Origin: Petrosia ficiformis
Lineage: Eukaryota; Porifera; Demospongiae; Haplosclerida; Petrosiidae
Reading direction: 5' to 3'
NCBI GenBank assembly: GCA_947044365.1
Contig: OX345652.1
Coordinates: forward strand, 4,925,874-4,989,873
Length of the DNA stretch: 64,000 nucleotides
Positions within the stretch are counted from its first letter, which is position 1. The number at the start of each line of letters is the position of its first letter. The notes beneath the pieces are model-generated. The model was not told the origin of the DNA and made no database searches. It worked only from the letters and a program-made list of their open reading frames with translations. A program made the translations under genes and the position numbers. This document shows positions 1-11,798 of the stretch, in pieces.

Positions 1-503
1 TCGGCTATTATATACGACAGAGATTATAATTATTCATATTTTGGATTTAAGGTACGTTATAGCAATATATGTGTGTGTGTGTGTGTGTATTTAATTAATG
101 TGATGAATAAGACGTAGATATTCTAGTTACTATAGTAACCTGTAACTTAGTTATGTACAACTCACAATACCTTAGTTAGCATTGTATAATTTACATTGTT
201 AATTTTGGCTGATGTTCCAACCTCTTGTTGAAGAGATACAAAAGTGTTTTTTATGTCGGCCATATAACATATAAATACAGTTACTTCACACATGTGGCTT
301 GAATGGGGTTACACCTTACAATAACCATACTGGTTTTGCTAACTGGAACATTTATCAATGTATCTGTTGATGTTCACATAATAATTATAATATGTATATA
401 ATTATACATATCGTATTATATAGACACTTGAGCGATCATATTTACTCAAGATTGATGGCAAAGGTATTACTCGACTCCTATATGTGTGTATTCTATAAAC
501 AGT

Positions 504-534
<31 letters not shown>

Positions 535-3500
535 GCCGAGAGACCTCAACATATGTTAATGAGAGTATCTGTTGGTATACATGGAGAAAATTTAGATGCA
601 GCCATAGAGGTACTAATATTCATTCCTTATGGACACAGTCTTAATCCTATACTTTGTCCTCAGACCTATAATCTCATGTCTGAACGATGGTTTACACATG
701 CCTCACCCACACTTTTCAATGCCGGTACATGTCGTCCTCAATTATCATCATGTTTTCTATTGACAATGAAGGATGACTCCATTGAAGGAATTTATGACAC
801 ATTGAAATTATGTGCTAATATTTCTAAATCAGCTGGAGGGATTGGATTGTCTGTTCATAATATCAGAGCTTGTGGTAGTTATATAGCGGGGACTAATGGT
901 ACGTCTAATGGTCTTGTACCAATGTTGAGAGTATTTAATAACACAGCTAGATATGTTGATCAAGGAGGAAATAAGGTATGTGTATAGTGTATAACCACAC
1001 CCCTTTATTAATATTCATTAATTAGCGTCCTGGTGCTTTTGCTATATATTTGGAACCTTGGCATGCTGATATATTCTCATTTCTTGATCTCAGAAAGAAT
1101 CATGGGAAAGAGGAACAGGTAACATTATTATATGTAATATAATGATTTATTAAATCCATTAAATAGAGAGCTAGAGATTTATTTTACGCTCTGTGGATAC
1201 CCGATCTCTTCATGCAACGAGTCCATGAAGACAAGGAATGGTCACTAATGTGTCCTCATGAGTGCCCTGGACTTCAGGATACCTGGGGAGAAGATTTTGT
1301 TAAACTATATGAACAGTGAGTGTGATCTTTATTTAATAACTGGTTTGACTGGTTCTGGTAACAGGTATGAACAAGAAGGTCGTGCCAGAACTAAAGTAAA
1401 GGCACAGAAATTGTGGTTTGCTATTATGGAGTCTCAGATTGAGACTGGAACTCCATATATGTTATATAAGGACAGCTGTAACAGGAAAAGCAACCAACAG
1501 GTCTATCCATCTAACTATCTATACATACATAATCTATACTATCTATCTATACATACATAATCTATACTATCTATCTATACGTACATAATCTATACTATCT
1601 ATCTATTTATCTATACATACATAATCTATACTATCTATCTATACGTACATAATCTATCTATTTATCTATATATACATAATCTATACTATCTATCTATTTA
1701 TCTAGAATCTCGGAACTATAAAATCCAGTAATTTATGTACCGAGATCATTGAATATACTGATCCTGATGAGGTAATAATATATAATATATAATAATATTA
1801 TTATTATTATTAATTCATTCATTAGGTTGCTGTGTGTAATTTGGCGTCCATTGCATTACCTCGATTTGTTAATTCTGACAAAACATTTAATTTTGAGAAG
1901 CTATTTGAAGTAACGAAGGTATGTTTGTCATGTGATATATCATATGATAATCACATGTGTAGGTAATAACAGGTAAACTGAATTATATTGTCAACATCAA
2001 TCACTCTGACTTTATATATCATATCATGTGACAATCATGTGATTACATTTGTAAACATGTGATGATCATGTGATTATGTTATTAATATTGTATTCTTATA
2101 GGTAGTAACTCGTAATCTAAATCGTATTATTGATATTAATTACTACCCTGTATCGGAGGCAAAAAAATCAAACCTTCGACATCGTCCAATTGGAATTGGT
2201 GTTCAGGGACTAGCTGATGCCTTCATATTAATGAGATATCCATTTGATAGTGATGAGGCCCAAATGCTTAATAAACAGATATTTGAGACATTGTACTATG
2301 CTGCTCTCACATCTTCGTGTGAGATTGCTGAGAGAGAAGGTCCTTATGAAACTTATGAGGGATCACCTGTCAGTAAAGGGGTGAGTAAGTGTTTATAATA
2401 TTGATACTCTTTATGATACTCCTTATTACAGATTCTCCAGTATGATATGTGGAATGTTACACCTACTACACTTTGGGACTGGAAATTATTGAAAAAGAAA
2501 ATATCACAGTGAGTACATGTGTCCTACATTACATACACAATAACTCTATATAAGTAGTTTGAGCTATATTAATGTAGAGTTTAGCGTTTTTGATAAGCTC
2601 ATATGGCCTAAAGAGTTTCTTATTTGGCACTGCACAGTTCTCTCTTTGGGCCAGATGGTGTGATTATATTGTCACTAACAGCATTAACTGTTTGTTAATT
2701 GCCATTCCCAATGGCGCACACATTAACCATTGTTGAGCCAATTTGGCAAAACCCTTTTAGGGTTATATGGAAGTGTTTTTTATATTGAGGTATCATCCCA
2801 ATCTTGTGGTTTTAATATTCCTACATATTGTTTATATAATTTCTATTTTCAGATTTGGTATTCGAAATAGTTTGTTGTTAGCTCCAATGCCCACAGCATC
2901 AACAGCTCAAATACTTGGTAACAACGAGTCCATTGAACCTTATACTAGTAATATATATAGTAGAAGAGTACTATCAGGAGAATTCCAGGTAATTAAGATT
3001 GTCAATGAATATTAATTAGATAGTAATTAATTGATTCATTTTTTAGATTGTTAATTCTCATTTGATGAAGGATCTCACAGAATTAGGTCTTTGGAACGAG
3101 ACTATGAAGCATAAACTTATTTCACATAATGGCTCTATACAGGTATGTCTGTCTGTTATGGTAACATTACTACACTATACCATATCACACCATTGACAAA
3201 TGTGGTTTTAATTACATTACTAGTCTTTTTACCTCAAAATTATGATATGATACATGTAATATAATGTATAGTTTAATATCATAAGGTTAATACATGATTA
3301 TACTGTAACTCTATATGTACATGTAATATAGTGTATAGTTTAATATCATAAGGTTAATACATGATTATACTGTTACTCAAAGCAATGGGATTGAAATTTG
3401 ACATACATGAAAAATAATGCGCAGTTCAAAAACCATTTTTTTAGGTCATGTTGAAGATGAGCTCTAATTATTTTATTATAGGAAATAGATGCGATACCAA

Positions 3501-3917
3501 ATGACTTGAAGAGACTCTACAAGACTGTTTGGGAAATATCTCAAAAGGTTTTAATCAATATGGCTGCAGATAGAGGTGCCTTTATTGACCAGAGTCAGTC
3601 GTTCAATGTCCATATGGCTGAGACTAACTTTGGGAAAATGACCTCGATGCATTTTTATGCTTGGAAAAAGGTATGAGAATGAGGATTGGTTTTAGAATGA
3701 GTCTCTTAATGATCGGTATATTTTATAGGGTTTGAAAACCGGTATGTATTATCTGAGAACAAGACCAGCTGCTAATGCCATTCAGTTTACTGTTGACCAG
3801 AAACTGTTACAAGAAACACGTCAAAATGGAGAATCTGAAATTGATCATGAAAAAGAAGCAGCAGCATTAGCATGTTCAATACAAAATAAAGAGGCGTGTC
3901 TTATGTGTACTGCTTAA
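1..3917 (+). CDS. RRM1: Ribonucleoside-diphosphate reductase large subunit (5' partial, 15 exons)
   Basis: Catalytic (alpha) subunit of class I ribonucleotide reductase, which makes dNDPs from NDPs in the cytosol. The window opens inside an exon; 660 residues are visible against about 790 in the vertebrate protein, so the N-terminal ATP-cone is outside. Exons: 1-51, 424-463, 533-609, 664-975, 1026-1118, 1167-1315, 1365-1500, 1706-1771, 1826-1918, 2102-2380, 2432-2508, 2853-2988, 3047-3142, 3482-3670, 3729-3917. Family residues are present: the redox Cys in QLSSCFLL, the N-x-C-x-E radical site (NLCTE, exon 8), the second redox Cys in AVCNLAS (exon 9), and the C-terminal shuttle pair CLMC three residues from the end. 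MPTASTAQ and NGTSNGL loops are intact. All joins keep frame. It is convergent with the TMEM144-like gene. Identity is near certain by similarity along the whole length. Confidence 0.97.
1503..1700 (+). repeat. Tandem repeat in RRM1 intron
   Basis: The intron after exon 7 is almost entirely copies of a roughly 30-bp unit built from CTATCTAT and ACATACATAATCTATA. It reads open in one frame past the donor, but the frame carries no protein signal. Confidence 0.85.
3250..3376 (+). repeat. Two-copy direct repeat in RRM1 intron 13
   Basis: A block of about 60 bp beginning ACATGTAATATA and ending GATTATACTGT occurs twice in direct succession, with few mismatches. No function is apparent. Confidence 0.8.
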
Positions 3918-4039
3918 GTATACATTTTAGCCTCTTTCTTTATACATGTACCTAACAGATTTTTCAGTGAAGTAATGAACAGTCTTTATATACAACTCAC
4001 ACAAAATAATAACATAACTTAGTCCTAGTTATCTATATC

Positions 4040-4057
4040 TTTATTTCTATTAATAAA
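4040..4057. terminator. Facing poly(A) signals of RRM1 and TMEM144-like gene
   Basis: AATAAA lies on the plus strand at 4052-4057 (for RRM1) and AATAAA on the minus strand at 4040-4045 (for the TMEM144-like gene). They are six bases apart and point at each other, so cleavage 10-30 bases downstream would make the two 3' UTRs overlap. The signals are seen; their use is inferred. Confidence 0.6.
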
Positions 4058-4078
4058 CCACATAAGCTCCGATAAAAC

Positions 4079-6431
4079 CTAGCAGTGAATCTTACAGCTG
4101 GACAGACCGACCATTACTAAACCACTCAAGGAAATAGAGAAAGCTCCAAAATACAATCCGATATTCTTCCATCCCTATGTAATATATATATAAGGTAATT
4201 ATGTATTTGTCATATTTTCTTAATTACTTTTATTTCTCTAAATAAAAGTATGCCCCAAGCTGAACTGACAAATCCTGGTCCCTGTAATGAATCGTAATAT
4301 CTAACATGTCATGATATTCATGTATTAACTTACAGCTGTGATAATAGGAAAACTAACGGCAAGTGATAGATGTTCATTAGCAACAAACCAGCCAACTGAA
4401 GAAGAGATAGATATAGTAAGGGATTGTATGATGTATAGGTAAAGAGATATTTGTACAGAGGAATTGATATACGTATGGATAGATATACATGTATGTAGAG
4501 GTGAAGAGATGGACATATGTATGGATAGATATACATGTATGTAGAGGTGAAGAGATGGACATATGTATGGATAGATATACATGTATGTAGAGGTGAAGAG
4601 ATGGACATATGTATCAATAGATATACATGTATGTAGAGGTGAAGAGATGGACATATGTATCAATAGATATACACGTATGTAGAGGTGAAGAGATGGATAT
4701 ATGGGAAGATGTATACAAATAGGTTTACCCATTGCAATGCCCCACATTATTCCACTAGCAAGTGCAGGAAGAATCACTTTAGGATAAACCTGTGGTTTAT
4801 TTCGCCTGAATATAGAATACATTATAAACCACAATGTACTAGCCAACAGAATACCAGTAAAATGACCAAACACATAATCCAACTCTGTGTAAAAAAAAAC
4901 AAGTTACCATGGTTACCTGTATATATAGGTGTTTACCAAGAATTTTATGTTGATTGTTGTGTCATTATTGTGTCATTATTTACAATGAGCTCACCATTAC
5001 AAGAGTGTAACTTATCATCACACATTCTCATATACTCTACTCCTAAAAACTGAAAACCAAATAGAAATCCGGCACCAAGAGAGCAACAGAATCCACTGAG
5101 GGGAAAGTTAAGAGGTGAAAATAGTTATACCCTAAATAGAAAATGAAATTAACAGCCCACAGGTAAAATAATCAAGCACCTTCATAATACAATAATTATA
5201 CTAATCACTGATTCTGTGATGTGGCATATTGGTGACTACATTAGCCTAACTATTTAGTAGAATGTAAAACTTAATTTCTTACACTATTCTTCTTGGCCAT
5301 TTTCCTAATTTATCAACCCATGATGTGTCCTCATCTTCCTCGTTCTCATGAGATGGTTCTTCAGTCCCTGAGAGAATACTTTTACGAGGACTAAAAGTTA
5401 ATGTACCACCTGTCCCATTATTTTTTGAGGAACTACCACGTCCACGAACCTAATCATGGAGAAGTATATTACTGATTTTTTAAAAGTCATTGTTTACCAG
5501 TCTATCTCTGAGTGATCCAGATAATGAAGTGCTACTGCTTGTGTTAATTAAAGGATCTTCCTCAGTCAGAGCTGTTCTATCTTCTATTTTTTTACCTTCA
5601 CTTTTCACGAATGCTAATATAAACGTACTATGATAATAAAATAATTACTGTATCTTTTGCGTTATTAATATTCATAAGTTTTTAACCTGATTAAAACAGC
5701 AGCCACGCCTCCATAATTTAATTTAGTGCAGCTAAGGTCCTGATTAATAATAAACCTAATGAATTCATAATGATATCATCTATATACATTGATACTTCAT
5801 ACCTTCCACTAATCCAGCCAGCTATTAGATTTGTAGAGCCCCATACCGTTAAACCCATTGTCAAACCAATCATTTTGATGATCGGCACACACAATATATT
5901 CCCTATGAAATATGATTAATGTTTATTTTACTGCACCAATGTACTCACCAGTAGTCCATAGAAACCCTCCCATTAACGAAGGTAGATAAAATGGAGGTTG
6001 ATAACGGACTATATTGACGACTAAACCAACCAACCATATTCCAATACACAAGATCCATTGAAAAAAAAGACCGTCACCAGTATCGAACTTCTTTACAGGA
6101 AGAAAGTTACTACCAAATCCCAATACAGCAACCACTGCACCAATGTAACCAATCCATGGATCAGAACGAGATGCACATGTTTTACCACAAAGAGTCTTGT
6201 TAACTTTCCCACCAACTACATCTGTAATAATATTATATAATAATTATATATATATAATATTTATATATACATGCAAAGATCCATTTCCTTGCAAACAGGA
6301 ACAAAGACTAACCAAGTCTTCCTAAAGCTGTAGGATAACATATCCATTCTTGAGAATGAAGGCTACTGTCTGCCTCACTAACAGCTACTAACAAGAGGAG
6401 ACACAGCAACAGATATTGCAGGATTGCCATT
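4079..6431 (-). CDS. TMEM144: TMEM144-like multi-pass membrane protein, 11 exons
   Basis: Member of the TMEM144 family (drug/metabolite-transporter fold, suggested sugar or nucleotide-sugar carrier; substrate unknown). Minus-strand exons: 6431-6313, 6221-5950, 5902-5803, 5731-5687, 5627-5498, 5449-5283, 5095-4995, 4884-4729, 4395-4334, 4281-4228, 4174-4079; 433 residues, longer than the vertebrate protein of about 345. Residues 1-20 form a leucine-rich signal peptide, followed by a luminal segment with Cys and an NKT glycosylation site. Family hallmarks: FGSNFLPVKKFDTGDG then FFQW, WGSTNLIAGW, LDYVFGHFTGI, and VSFPIITAGPGF. A polar, acidic cytoplasmic loop rich in Ser and Glu joins the two halves and ends WVDKLGKWPRRIVG. 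Exon phases add up to an exact frame. It probably shares a promoter with the RhoGEF gene to its right. The family call is firm; the transported substrate is not known. Confidence 0.93.
4470..4715 (-). repeat. 46-bp minisatellite in TMEM144-like intron
   Basis: About five copies of a 46-bp unit containing GTAGAGGTGAAGAGATGGA and ATAGATATACATGTAT lie between exons 8 and 9. The array creates long spurious open frames on the minus strand. Confidence 0.9.
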
Positions 6432-6629
6432 AGAGGGAGGGTGGTGGGTGGGTGGGTGTATTTTACAAAAAGGTGTTAATAATGAATAATTATAATAGAC
6501 ACAACCAGTCAACCACATGTACTCACATGCATAATATCGTTTAGTTATTAAACTGTTTACTATTATTTTTTGCAGCATACTTCTTGCTATTAAAAGACTA
6601 CACAAGAGACGCTTTTCGTAATCAACATA
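6432..6629. promoter_or_regulatory. Divergent intergenic region, TMEM144-like / RhoGEF
   Basis: Only 198 bp separate the two start codons, which face away from each other, so both promoters must lie here or overlap the genes. No TATA box stands out; a GGGAGGGTGGTGGGTGGGTGG G-rich run begins near 6434. The role as a bidirectional promoter is inferred. Confidence 0.5.
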
Positions 6630-9600
6630 GTGATGTTGCTATCACCAAATATCAAAGATCCAGACGATGATGTACGGACACCTCATCTGTTGCAGAGAAG
6701 AAATACAGTAAATGATACGAGAAGCATGTTCAGGAGACGATCCAGACACTCTTCAGCTAGGCATAGATCAAGTAATCTGGATTGTGTTATCGAGCAAAAA
6801 GAGTCCAATCAACTATGTTCGCAACAAGATGAAGACATAAGTGTTAAAAAGCTTTGTGCTGTAGAGGACAGTTACAGGACAGGTCATTACCATTCTCTAC
6901 CCCGGGGTAGCAGTTTACCACTGAACTGTAATAGCGACATTATGAATGGTATGGCCTGGAAGAGTAAGCATACTCCATCTACAGAATCTTCATGGTTAGA
7001 GGTATTATCGAATAAATTATCTGACAAGAAAAAGAAGAAATCAAGTAGTTTGTTTAGTTCAATGAGAGGAAGATCAAAAGAGAAAAGAAAAAACAGTGAA
7101 GGTACAGACAGTCCTGTTAGTGGTAATAACTCTCCATTGAGTCCTTTATTACTTGGACTGAACAGACTACGTAGTGATACTGATCCTGCTAGAACTAAAC
7201 ACAAAGTTGTACAGACCAGACAATCAATTGAATTTCAAGGAAGTACTGGATTTCAGTTATATGAAAGTTCCGAATTTTCAGACTCTGAAAATACTCAGTT
7301 ACCTCTAAGTTCTGATTTTGGGTCTTGTAAAGATCTCACTTCACCACGAATCGTTGGAATTAAACAAAAAGTTTCAGTTCGTAAGTCTAATTCACTTCCT
7401 CGTACAGTACTGTGTTCTCCAGTTTTATCAAGAAAACTCAAGCGTCCTACGAGTCAGTGGTTCCACCAGGACTTTATACAAAGAGAGCTACCTCTCCCTT
7501 CTCCCTCTCCCTCATCATCTGCTATCTCTTTTCATGTTGGAAGTGAAGATACTTTACAACCTAATATTACTACAACTGATGAAGCTGTGACGCTAAATGT
7601 TGTGACACCTACAAAGACTGAGGGATGGCACTTAACAGCACCTCATACTGAAGTCAAACATAAAACTAGTTTGACTCGTTCATCTAGCTTACCATTCGAT
7701 AGTGATCTATTAACCTCTGAACATTGCCTTAGGAAAGGTATAGTCGAGAAATTGAAAAATAGTGAATTACCATGTCGAATGGCTACTCGATCACAATCAT
7801 TTAATACTCATTTTCATGATCATTCTGTTACTACTCACGAAGAGGTAAATTAAATGATGTACAAGGATATATAGATAAATGTATGGATAGATATAGATAA
7901 ATGGATGTATGTATGGATGAATATATGAATCAATGGTGTTGAATTTAATTGTCTTAAAACTGATGATTTCATTTCCAGTTAAAATGTTAGTGTACATACC
8001 CTAACACAAGTTAACAAATCATATTGTTGGCATTACTAATGTCAATGCCTTTTTAAGGCTAGTGATAGTTAGTTAATTGTCTTCTTGTTGATATATACTG
8101 CCCACATCATCAAAGAGAGACTGCCAGTTTCATAATTATATATGTAAATAAGTGTATGTTATGTACATGTACATGTATGTGTATATATATATATGTATGT
8201 ATGTATGTATATATGTGTGTATGTATGTATATATGTATAGATATATATATGTATGTATGTATCTAGTGAGAATGTAATTTTTATATAGATGTTAATGAGA
8301 CATCGTGTCATATCATTTCTATTGGAAACTGAACAGTCATATATTCTCTCATTAAAAGTATTATCACAGGTATTGTTATGTAATATAATATGATCCCCCA
8401 CTAACACTAATGGGATTACATGATTATGTATTGTGTTGCATCTGTTTTGTCTGTTTGTGTACATGTGTGTGTGTGTACATGTATGTGTGTGTGTATACAT
8501 GTATGTGTGTGTACATGTATGTGTGTGTACATTTATATGTGTGTACATGTACATGTGTATGTGTGTGTACATGTATATGTGTGTACATATTCATAATTAT
8601 GTACATGTATGTTTAGGATTATATGAAGCTGTTAAGTCAGAATGGTGTACTGGAATGTACTCCTGTTAAAGAGCTGTTCTGTTCAGTAGAAGAGCTTTCT
8701 TTACTTCATAATGAATTTGCTGACAGAGTTGAAGATAGAAACACAAGCTGGAGTGATGAACAACTTATAGGAGATGTGTTGGTTGATATGGTAAGTGATT
8801 CTGTCTATCTATCTGTCTATCTATCTATCTATCTATCTATCTGTCTGTCTCTCTGTTTGTCTATTTATCTATCCATTCATCCATCCATTCATCCATCCAT
8901 TCATCCATCCATTCATCCATCCATTCATCCATCCATTCATACATCCATTCATCCATCCATTCATCCATCCATCCATCCATCCATCCATACATCCATTCGT
9001 TATTATTATTATTATTATTACAGTTCTCCAGTTATCATCTACTGAATGTATATAGTAAATATATTCAACATTACTCACAAGCCAGATCATCAATAGAATC
9101 ATGTATACAATCTCAGCCTGTACTAGCTCGTGAACTACAAGTTAGTCAAAATAATTCTGTTTATTTTGTTGTAATATAAACAGTGTTATGTTATCTTTGA
9201 AATTCACTGTTTCGATTATGAAATATTTTATTGTAAATATGTATATATAGGTATGTATGTATGTATGTATGTATGTGTATGTATGTATGTATGTATGTAT
9301 GTATGTATGTATGTGTGTGTATGTATGTATGTATGTATGTATGTATTAAGGATGTGTATCATCAAAATTTTCTGTTCCAATTATCATATAAAGTTTATCA
9401 CGATAATCGCGATACTTTAAAGCTTTGTGTTCCTCCATGTAGCAAATCCACAAATGATAAAAGAGACTAGTATGTTGTCACTGTAAGGCAAATGCCCCTT
9501 CACAAATGACAAATTACCTCTTTGCTGTTTAGTTAGAGCATCGACCTTGAATCTGAATAACTGCCAGATCTTGCTCTTGGCTCCTACAAATGGAGCCAAC

Positions 9601-10277
9601 GAATCATGCTATCCTTCAACTTCCTTGCTAGCCTAGCCATTTGTGTACAAACTGAACTGCGCATGCATGAACCCATTTTTCAAGCAATAATAATTATTGA
9701 AATTAATAATAATGAATATTATAATTATATCGCGATATAGATTCCTGATATCGCTATCACGATAATTACTTCAGTGATGAAAATATCACTATATCGATAT
9801 TATCGCACATCCTTAGTATGTATGTATGTATGTATGTATGTATGTATGTATGTATGTATGTATGTATGTATGTATGTATGTGTATGTATGTATGTATGTA
9901 TGTATGTATGTATGTATGTATGTATGTATGTATGTATGTATGTGTATGTATGTATGTATGTATGTGTATGTATGTATGTATGTATGTATGTATGTATGTA
10001 TGTATATATGTGTGTATTATATATAACATATATTATGTTATTTTATCTTAGGATTGTACCAGGGGACATCAAAGTCGTTTAAGTCTTAAAGACTTGTTAA
10101 TTAAACCAGTTCAGAGAATACCTCGCTATTTATTATTTGTTAAAGATATAATGAAACACACTCCACACACACACACTGATTATACTCTATTACAACAAGC
10201 ATTGGTACATCTCAACATACATACCATGATCTATCTATCTATCTTTAGTCCATCTATCCATCCATCCTTCCGTCCAT

Positions 10278-10310
<33 letters not shown>

Positions 10311-11765
10311 CATCCATCCATCCATCCATCCATTCATTCATCTATTTATCTATTTATCTATATATGAATTGATTCAGAGAGAACTAACTAACTTTGCTAA
10401 TCATGTTAATGAGTCTGAGAGAATGTCAGATCGTATTCAACAGCATAGAGAATTATTAAGTACAGCAGAGGGATTAGCAAGTGTGAGTATAATATAATAT
10501 GATATGATAATAAGTTTATGATATATTTAGTGCTTAACAAATTCAAGTACTCTTATAAGATGTGATGGAGTGACAGAAATTGTGAGTCATAATGGTGATT
10601 TAAAGATATGATTATAATTAATTATGATTTAATTAGAAGGGGAGTGCTCATCGTAAGGATAGAATATTGATGTTATTTTCAGATACTGTAGTCTGTGCTT
10701 CTGCTAGGAGGAGAAGTTCTGGTTTCAAAAGAGGATCACTAATGTAAGCATGTCATGTGACTTGAGGTATATTAGTATATCGTTCTATGGTACTCTTAGT
10801 ATATTTTAGTATATTTTAGCATACTATGGTAATCTTAGTAGTAACTAAGGTATTTGTATTAGTATATTTTTAGTATATCATGGTATATTATTAGTATACT
10901 ATACCAGTGTTATTAGTATATTATTAGTACACTAAGGTATTCATATTAGTATATTTTAGTATTCTATGGTAATGTTAGTAGTATACTATGGCAGTCTTAT
11001 TAGTATATTATTAGTATACGTACTTGTTAATACACTATTAGTATATTATTAGTATACTATGGTATTATAATGTTCATGATTATTTAATTCTTAGGAATAT
11101 CAATTCAACACAGAACAGTTCTGATATGTTGAGATATCGAGTAAAATGGTCTTCATCTCTCTCTTCTTTATCTGTGACTCAATCACCAGGTATTGTAAAT
11201 GATTCTTTATATATAAGAGAAAGAATGGATGAATGGATGAATAGATGAATGGATGAATGAATAGATGAATGAATGAATGGATGGATAGATGAATTAATGG
11301 ATGGATGAATGAATGGATGGATAGATGAATGGATGGATGGATAAATGAATGGATGGATGAATTAATGGATGGATGAATGAATGGATGGATAGATGAATGG
11401 ATTGGTGGATGTATAATGAAATATTCTTCCTCTTGTATGTCAGTGATTATTCATAATTATTTTATTCAAGCTCCTGTATTAGAACGTAGACGTTATAATA
11501 CACTTGAAAAAATACTCCATAACTCACAGAAAGATGAGGCATTATTAATACAAATGACATCACTTAGTTCAGCTCTTCATTGTCCTCATCAAGAACTTAA
11601 TATCCTTCTTCAAGACATGTTAGACCACGTTAGAACAGGAATGAGTACTAAGCAACACGAGATAGAAACACTTCCTAATGATTCCAGTAGACTGGATTTA
11701 ATATCACATGACAGGTGGGTAGGGTCTGCATGTAATATCACGTATAGTTTATCCATCCATCCATA

Positions 11766-11798
<33 letters not shown>

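Noticed and set aside
2550..2780. Possible transposon remnant in the intron before RRM1 exon 12
   Set aside because: The composition differs slightly from the surrounding AT-rich DNA, but I find no inverted or direct terminal repeats.
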